From an uncultured Planctomycetota bacterium (GTDB lineage: Bacteria > Planctomycetota > Brocadiia > CAIUPP01): 64,000 bases of DNA. Made by a program: the position numbers and the translations under genes. The stretch lies in contig CAIUPP010000023.1 in the NCBI GenBank assembly GCA_903901045.1, forward strand, positions 124,001 through 188,000, in the 5' to 3' direction. Below are positions 58,458-64,000 of the stretch, piece after piece. The stretch's first letter is position 1, and every line of letters begins with the position of its first letter. The notes beneath the pieces were generated by a model. It did not search any database. It had not been told where the DNA came from and saw nothing but the letters and a program-made list of their open reading frames with translations.

Positions 58458-61400
58458 ATGAAGACCCCTCGGTTGCACATGATGATGTGCTTTGGCACGG
58501 CCTGCGTCGCCTCCGGCGCGCCGAAGGTCAAAGAAGCGTTGGTTCGGGAGTTGCAGAAGCACGGCATGCAGAGCGATGTCGCCCTGGTGGAGACCGGCTG
58601 CAACGGTTTCTGCGCCGGCGGACCGATCATCACCGTTTACCCCGGCGGCACGTTCTATCATGACGTGACGCCGCACGACGTGGCGGAACTGGTCGAGGAG
58701 CACGTCGTCAAAGGCCGCCCGGTGGAACGGCTGATGTTCCGCCATCCGGTCACGCAGAAAGTGATCCCCTGCGTCAAGGACATCCCCTTCTTCGCGCGGC
58801 AGTGCGTGCGCGTGCTGCACAACAAGGGGCGCATCGCGGCGGAGAGCATGGAGGAGTACATCGCGCAGGACGGCTACGCCGCGCTGGAGCATGCGCTGAA
58901 GATGACTCCGGAGCAGATCATCGACGAGGTCAAGAAGTCGGGTCTGCGCGGACGCGGCGGCGCGGGCTTCCCCACCGGCCTGAAGTGGGAGTTCTGCCGC
59001 AAGGCCGCCGGGGACGTGAAGTACATCCTCTGCAACGCCGACGAGGGCGATCCCGGCGCGTTCATGGACCGCAGTTTGCTCGAAGCCGACCCCCACGCCG
59101 TGCTGGAGGGGATGATGATCGGCGCGCGCGCCATCGGCGCCAAGGAAGGGTACATCTACTGCCGCGCCGAGTACCCGCTGGCGCTGGAGCGCCTGGATGC
59201 CGCCATCAAGCAGTGCCGCGAGCGCGGGCTGCTGGGCAAGGGGATCCTCGGTTCGGACTTCGATTTCGACATCTTCGTCTCCCAGGGTTCCGGCGCATTC
59301 GTCTGCGGCGAAGAGACCGCGCTGATGCGCTCGGTCGAAGGGTTCCGCGGCGAGCCGCGCCCGCGTCCCCCCTTCCCGGCGCAGAAGGGACTGTGGGACA
59401 AGCCCTCCGTGCTGAACAACGTGGAGACGTTCGGCAACATTCCGCTGATCATCCGCAACGGGTTCGAGTGGTACCGCTCGGTGGGCACCGCCAAGAGCCC
59501 CGGCACCAAGATTTTCGCCCTGACCGGCAAGGTGGCCAACATCGGCCTCGTGGAGGTGCCGATCGGCATCTCCCTGGGCGAGATCGTCTACGACATCGGC
59601 GGCGGCATTCCGAACGGGAAGAAGTTCAAGGCCGCGCAGATCGGCGGCCCCTCCGGCGGCTGCATTCCGAAGGAACACCTCAACGTCCCGGTGGACTATG
59701 AGACGCTCGTCGAGCTGGGCGCCATCATGGGCTCGGGCGGACTGATCGTGATGGATGAGGATTCCTGCATGGTGGATATGGCGCGCTTCTTCCTGGATTT
59801 CGTTCAGGAGGAGTCCTGCGGAAAGTGCACTCCCTGCCGCGTGGGGACCAAGCGCATGCTGGAAATCCTCGACCGCATTTGCGAGGGCAAGGGAGAGATG
59901 GCGGACATCGACAAGCTCCAGGCGCTCGGGGAGCAGATCAAGGATACGGCTCTGTGCGGGCTGGGGCAGACCGCGCCCAACCCGGTGCTGAGCACGCTGC
60001 GCCATTTCCGCGAGGAGTACGTGGCGCACATCCGCGACAAGAAGTGCCCGGCGGGAATCTGCGCCGCGCTGGTGAAGGCCCCCTGCCAGAACGCCTGCCC
60101 GGCGGGAGTCAACGTCCCCGGCTTCGTCTCGCTCACCGGAGAGAAACGCTACGCCGAGGCGCTCCAACTGCACCGCGAGCGCAACCCGTTCGCCTCCGTC
60201 TGCGCGCGCGTCTGCTTCCACACCTGCGAAGACAAGTGCCGCCGCGACACGGTGGACGATTCACTGGCCATTCGCCAGGTCAAGCGCTTCCTGGTCGAGC
60301 AGGAAGTGACCGTGCAGGTGCCTGAAATCCGCGAGAACGAAGTCAATGCCAAGAAGCACGTGGCGATTGTTGGAGCCGGCCCGGCGGGCCTCTCCTGCGC
60401 TTACTTCCTGGCCCGGCTGGGGTACCGCCCGCGCGTGTTCGAAGCCGAGCCGCGCCCCGGCGGCATGCTGGTTCAGGCCATCCCCGCCTACCGCCTGCCG
60501 CGCGAGGAGCTGGCGCGCGAGGTGCGCATGATCGAGCGCATGGGTGTGGATATCGAAGCGGACTCCCGCCTTGGACGCGACTTCACGCTCAAGGGACTGC
60601 GCGAGGAAGGATACGAGGCGATCTTCCTGGCCGTCGGCGCCCCCACCGGGACGAAGCTTGGGATCCCCGGCGAGGAGTTGCAGGGAGTGACGGACGGCAT
60701 TCGCTTCCTGCGTGAGTACAATCTGCGCGGCTCCGTCCCGGTCGGCAAGAAGGTGGCGGTCATCGGCGGCGGCAACGCGGCCATCGACGCCGCCCGCACG
60801 GCGATCCGGCTCGGCGCCAAATCGGTGACCGTTCTCTACCGCCGCACGCGCGACGAGATGCCGGCGTACGCCGAGGAAATCACCGAGGCCGAGCATGAGG
60901 GAGTGCAGTTGCGCACCCTGATCGCCCCCACCGAACTGATCGGCAAGAATGGCAAGGTGACGGCCGTGAAATGCTCCCCGATGCTCCTGGGCGAGTTCGA
61001 CCGCAGCGGACGCCGCCGTCCGAAGGAGAAGAACGACGCGCCGATCCTGGTGGAAGTCGACCAGGTGATCGCCGCGATCGGGCAGTCCCTCAACGCCTCC
61101 GAGGCGATGGATGGCATTCAGGTGAATCTGAACAAGAACGGATTCTTCGCGGTCAACCCGACGACGGGACAGACCAACGTCGAGTGGCTCTTCGCCGGCG
61201 GCGACGCTGTCCTGGGCCCCTCCTCCGTAGCCGAGGCGGTCGCGGCGGGCGAGAAGGCCGCCGTCGGGATCGACGCCATGCTCAGCGGCGAAGCCCACGC
61301 GTTCTGGCGCGAGGAACGCGCCGTGGACACGAAGTTCGACCCGGAGGCCGAGCCGGTGGAGTACGCGCGCGCGGAGGCTCGGCTCATTCCCGTCTCCAAG

Positions 61401-61502
61401 CGCAAGAACAATTTCGCCGAGGTGGAGCTGCCGCTCACCGAGGGTGCAGCTACGCGGGAGTGCCGCCGCTGCCTGCGTTGCGACTTCCGTGAAGAAACCT
61501 GA
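58458..61502 (+). CDS. hydB: HydB (NuoF-like) fused to GltD/NfnB-type oxidoreductase
   Basis: 1014 residues. About 1-110: thioredoxin-like [2Fe-2S] (CFGTACVASG; CNGFCAGGP). About 150-510: NuoF core with the FMN/NADH site GLRGRGGAGFPTG (about 161) and [4Fe-4S] ESCGKCTPCRVG (about 452). At about 529, where HydB usually has a two-cluster ferredoxin tail, the sequence switches to CPAGICAALVKAPCQNACPAG and a glutamate-synthase small-subunit-like domain: Rossmann loops VAIVGAGPAGLSCAYF (about 635) and VAVIGGGNAAIDAAR (about 766), and the end CRRCLRCD. This suggests a second pyridine-nucleotide site (NADPH). Such a fusion resembles the StnB type of Sporomusa bifurcating transhydrogenase (from memory). 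Confidence 0.93.
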   Translation: MKTPRLHMMMCFGTACVASGAPKVKEALVRELQKHGMQSDVALVETGCNGFCAGGPIITVYPGGTFYHDVTPHDVAELVEEHVVKGRPVERLMFRHPVTQKVIPCVKDIPFFARQCVRVLHNKGRIAAESMEEYIAQDGYAALEHALKMTPEQIIDEVKKSGLRGRGGAGFPTGLKWEFCRKAAGDVKYILCNADEGDPGAFMDRSLLEADPHAVLEGMMIGARAIGAKEGYIYCRAEYPLALERLDAAIKQCRERGLLGKGILGSDFDFDIFVSQGSGAFVCGEETALMRSVEGFRGEPRPRPPFPAQKGLWDKPSVLNNVETFGNIPLIIRNGFEWYRSVGTAKSPGTKIFALTGKVANIGLVEVPIGISLGEIVYDIGGGIPNGKKFKAAQIGGPSGGCIPKEHLNVPVDYETLVELGAIMGSGGLIVMDEDSCMVDMARFFLDFVQEESCGKCTPCRVGTKRMLEILDRICEGKGEMADIDKLQALGEQIKDTALCGLGQTAPNPVLSTLRHFREEYVAHIRDKKCPAGICAALVKAPCQNACPAGVNVPGFVSLTGEKRYAEALQLHRERNPFASVCARVCFHTCEDKCRRDTVDDSLAIRQVKRFLVEQEVTVQVPEIRENEVNAKKHVAIVGAGPAGLSCAYFLARLGYRPRVFEAEPRPGGMLVQAIPAYRLPREELAREVRMIERMGVDIEADSRLGRDFTLKGLREEGYEAIFLAVGAPTGTKLGIPGEELQGVTDGIRFLREYNLRGSVPVGKKVAVIGGGNAAIDAARTAIRLGAKSVTVLYRRTRDEMPAYAEEITEAEHEGVQLRTLIAPTELIGKNGKVTAVKCSPMLLGEFDRSGRRRPKEKNDAPILVEVDQVIAAIGQSLNASEAMDGIQVNLNKNGFFAVNPTTGQTNVEWLFAGGDAVLGPSSVAEAVAAGEKAAVGIDAMLSGEAHAFWREERAVDTKFDPEAEPVEYARAEARLIPVSKRKNNFAEVELPLTEGAATRECRRCLRCDFREET

Positions 61503-61522
61503 GCGCCAGGAAAGGAATATCC

Positions 61523-63296
61523 ATGCCGACTCTGACCATTGACAACGTAAAAGTGGAGGTCGCCGCAGGGGCCACCATTCTCGATGCCTCCCGCAAGGCG
61601 GGCATCCGCATCCCGACGCTTTGCTATATGGAAAAGGTGCAGGCGATCGGCGCCTGCCGCGTCTGCCTCGTGGAGGTGGAGGGGGCCAAGACGCTGGTCG
61701 CCTCCTGCGTCATGCCTGCCGGCGAGGGAATGAAGGTCAAGACCAACACCAAGCGGGTGCGCGAGGCGCGCCGGATGGTGGTGGAGCTGCTCCTGTCCGA
61801 CCACGACGGCGATTGCCAGACCTGCAACCGCAGCGGCGACTGCGAGCTCCAGGCGCTGGCGCGCGAGCTGGGCATCAAGGAAATCACCTACCCCGGCGCG
61901 AAGGGGCGCAAGCTCATTGACGACAGCACCCCCGCGCTGACTCGCGACAGCGCCAAGTGCATCCACTGCCGCCGCTGCGTGGCGGTCTGCTCCCAGATTC
62001 AGGGAGTGGGCGCGCTGTTCCCGCAGAGCCGCGGCTTCAAGTCGGTGATCGGTCCGGCGTTCGCCCAGAACCTCGACACCGTCACCTGCGTGCAGTGCGG
62101 CCAGTGCGCCGCGGTCTGCCCGGTCGGGGCGATCTCCGAGCGCGACCAGATCGACGAGGTGTGGGCCGCGCTGGACAACCCGAAGAAGCACGTCATCGTT
62201 CAGACCGCCCCGGCCATTCGCGCGGCGCTGGGGGAGTGCTTCGGCCTGCCTCCGGGGACGCTGGTGACCGGCAAGATGGTCAGCGCCCTGCGCCGCCTGG
62301 GGTTCCATGCCGTCTTCGACACGAATTTCACCGCCGACCTGACGATCCTCGAAGAGGGGACCGAATTGCTCACCCGCCTGAAGAAGGCGCTGGTGGACAA
62401 GGAGAAGGTCGCCCTGCCGATGTACACGAGCTGTTCGCCGGGTTGGATCAAGTACGTGGAGCATTTCTACCCGGACATCCGGGAGCACATCTCCACCTGC
62501 AAATCGCCGCAGCAGATGTTCGGCGCGGTGGCCAAGACGTACTACGCCGAGAAGATCGGCAAGAAGGCGGAGGACATCTTCGTGGTCTCCGTGATGCCCT
62601 GCACCGCCAAGAAGTATGAGGCGCAGCGCCCGGAGATGAATTCCAGCGGCGTGCGCGACGTGGATGTCGTGCTCACCACCCGCGAACTTGGCCGCATGAT
62701 CCAGCAGGCTGGGATCGACTTCGTGAACCTCCCGGATGACAAGATGGACAGCCCGCTGGGAATTTCCTCCGGCGCGGCGGATATCTTCGCCAACACCGGC
62801 GGCGTGATGGAAGCGGCGCTGCGCACCGCGTACGAGATCGTCACCGGCAAGCAACTTCCGGCCGAGAACCTGCACATCAAGCCGATCGAGGGACTGCAGG
62901 GAGTCAAGGAGGCTTCCCTCAAGATCACTGGCGCCGTCCCGGCCTGGTCCTTCCTGGAAGGGGTCACCGTGAACGTCGCAGTCGCGCACGGGTTGAGCAA
63001 CGCGCGCAAGGTGATCGAGCGCATGAAGTCCGGCGAGGCCAACTACCACTTCGTGGAAGTGATGACCTGCCCCGGCGGGTGCATTAGGCGGCGGCGGCCA
63101 GCCGCGCGTGACCACCGACGAGGTGCGGATGAAGCGCATCGGCGCCATCTACCGCGAGGACGAAGGGAAGAAACTCCGCAAGTCGCACGAGAACCCGGAA
63201 GTCGCCCAGATATACAAGGAGTTCCTCGGCAAGCCGCTCGGCGAGAAATCGCACCACCTGCTGCACACGCACTATAAGTCGCGCGGGCGAGTGTGA
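61523..63296 (+). CDS. hydA: [FeFe]-hydrogenase catalytic subunit HydA, one-base frameshift near the 3' end
   Basis: About 590 residues if corrected. N-terminal [2Fe-2S] (CYMEKVQAIGACRVC), His-type [4Fe-4S] (HDGDCQTC...GDC), two [4Fe-4S] (CIHCRRCVAVC, CVQCGQCAAVCP). H-cluster motifs: L1 TSCSPGW (62426-62446), L2 VMPCTAKKYE and L3 EVMTCPGGCI. The frame then reads RRRRPA to 63277, because of one extra base at 63086 (GCATTAGGCGG); dropping it gives GGGGQPRVTTDEVR and a normal end ...HTHYKSRGRV at 63296. Reversible H2 oxidation coupled to HydB and HydC; electron bifurcation is inferred from the subunit set. Confidence 0.9.
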
Positions 63297-63412
63297 GCCG
63301 ATTGCGGATTGCGGAACGCGGAGTGCGGATCACAGGCCATACATACTGAAAGATACTCCGTCAAAATCGCAAATCGCTAATCAGTAATCGCCAATCTGCA
63401 ATCGGCAGTCCC
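63297..63412. repeat. ATTGCGGATTGCGG-type inverted repeats
   Basis: ATTGCGGATTGCGG at about 63301 faces CAATCTGCAATCGGCA at about 63392. Also a run of AATCGC words. No gene. Confidence 0.65.
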
Positions 63413-64000
63413 ATGGCTATTGTCTCAACCATTCCGGAGAAATGCAGGCGCTGTTACACCTGCGTGCGCGAGTGCCCCGCCAAGGCGATCAAGGTCGAGG
63501 GGGGGCAGGCCACGGTGGTGGAGGAGCGCTGCATCGCCTGCGGCAACTGCGTCAAGGTCTGCGCCCAGCAGGCCAAGCACATCCAGGACGGCATCGCCAC
63601 GGTGCGCGCCATGCTCCGGGGGCCCGTGCCGGTCGTCGCCTGCCTCGGCCCCTCCTTCCCCGCCGCGTTCGACCGGATCACTCCGGGCAGCCTCATCAGC
63701 GCCACGCGCGCGCTGGGGTTCAGCGAAGTGTGGGAGGTGGCCTTCGGCGCGGAGATGGTCAGCCGCGAATATGCGCGGCGCTTCGAGACGGCGCGCCTCC
63801 GGGGGGAGACGATCATCGCCACCCCCTGCCCCGCCATCGTCGCCTACATCGAGAAATACCTCCCGGCGCTCCAGGAAGCGCTCGCGCCCATCGTCTCCCC
63901 GATGATCGCCGTCGGTCGGGCGATCCGCAAGGAAAAGGGAGAGAACGTCCGCGTGGTCTTCATCGGCCCCTGCATCGCCAAGAAGAACGAGCTTCGCGAT
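63413..64000 (+). CDS. Ferredoxin/hydrogenase-like regulatory protein, 3' end outside window
   Basis: The frame is open from ATG 63413 to the right edge (196 codons). N-terminal two [4Fe-4S] sites CRRCYTCVRECP and CIACGNCVKVC, then a hydrogenase-like fold: TPCPAIVAYIEKY in the L1 position (instead of TSCCPxW) and GPCIAKKNE in the L2 position. These fit the HsfB-type hydrogenase-like family that accompanies hydABC, often as a sensor with downstream PAS or phosphatase domains; those parts, if present, lie beyond the window. Confidence 0.85.
   Translation, partial: MAIVSTIPEKCRRCYTCVRECPAKAIKVEGGQATVVEERCIACGNCVKVCAQQAKHIQDGIATVRAMLRGPVPVVACLGPSFPAAFDRITPGSLISATRALGFSEVWEVAFGAEMVSREYARRFETARLRGETIIATPCPAIVAYIEKYLPALQEALAPIVSPMIAVGRAIRKEKGENVRVVFIGPCIAKKNELRD

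Noticed and set aside
63086-63086. Programmed frameshift in hydA
   Set aside because: No slippery heptamer or stimulatory structure is obvious, and other hydA genes do not use recoding; kept only as an unlikely alternative to error or mutation.
1-64000. tRNA or rRNA genes
   Set aside because: I saw no cloverleaf-like arms with a TTCGA-type loop and no rRNA-like conserved stretches in the gaps; a covariance-model search would be needed to exclude them fully.

Overview
The window is a GC-rich chromosomal segment with about 50 protein genes, no rRNA or tRNA that I can see, and many families of short dispersed repeats. Gene content suggests an uncultured, anaerobic, Gram-negative bacterium. Evidence for this is the trimeric [FeFe]-hydrogenase genes, two lipopolysaccharide-type sugar kinases, a lipoprotein with a lipobox, a planctomycete-style Ser/Thr kinase and a transport-associated membrane protein of a type I associate with Planctomycetes, Lentisphaerae and related candidate phyla. 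I cannot fix the phylum from sequence alone.

Layout. 1-5.4 kb: end of a Ser/Thr kinase gene, a three-gene minus-strand operon (lipoprotein, membrane protein, four-helix-bundle/zinc-finger protein), then an amidohydrolase and a KdkA-like kinase. 5.4-11.6 kb: two phenylacetate-CoA ligases, a tandem-ACT protein, a HigBA toxin-antitoxin pair and a sodium:solute symporter with its small accessory protein. 11.7-16.6 kb: a TIM-barrel protein, then obg-coaX and guaA. 16.6-21.6 kb: repeat-rich DNA with a DUF2330-like membrane protein, a nucleotidyltransferase pair, fba and a TPR protein. 21.7-26.7 kb: xylulokinase, an ORF6N gene broken by a small inserted element, a GHMP kinase and a GNAT protein. 26.8-32.8 kb: a six-gene operon clpP, isochorismatase, ThiF-like, PP-loop thiolase, radical SAM, nadB. 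32.9-35.5 kb: an exported RCC1-repeat protein.

35.7-47.5 kb is the most striking block. Eight closely packed minus-strand genes encode two ABC-2 permeases, an ABC ATPase, three SPFH/Band-7 proteins (two HflK-like, one HflC-like), a CPC-type metal P-type ATPase and a membrane-anchored protein of unknown function. They look like one transport or membrane-microdomain system.

47.8-53.3 kb: a frameshifted tatD, a methyltransferase, a Gfo/Idh oxidoreductase, and a LemA-TPM-TPM operon. 53.4-64 kb: an [FeFe]-hydrogenase region. A regulatory set (DRTGG-like, HATPase fused to ferredoxin, DRTGG-like, PHP, HATPase) precedes HydC, a 2Fe-2S ferredoxin, a HydB fused to a GltD/NfnB-type NADPH oxidoreductase, a HydA frameshifted inside its last H-cluster motif, and the start of a hydrogenase-like ferredoxin protein running off the right edge.

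Short repeats of at least seven families fill many gaps. One family, a GCATGC-centred palindrome, also lies in frame inside three genes and sits in the element that disrupts the ORF6N gene. Many genes have readable sigma70-type promoters (TTGACN, 16-18 bp, TAnnnT).
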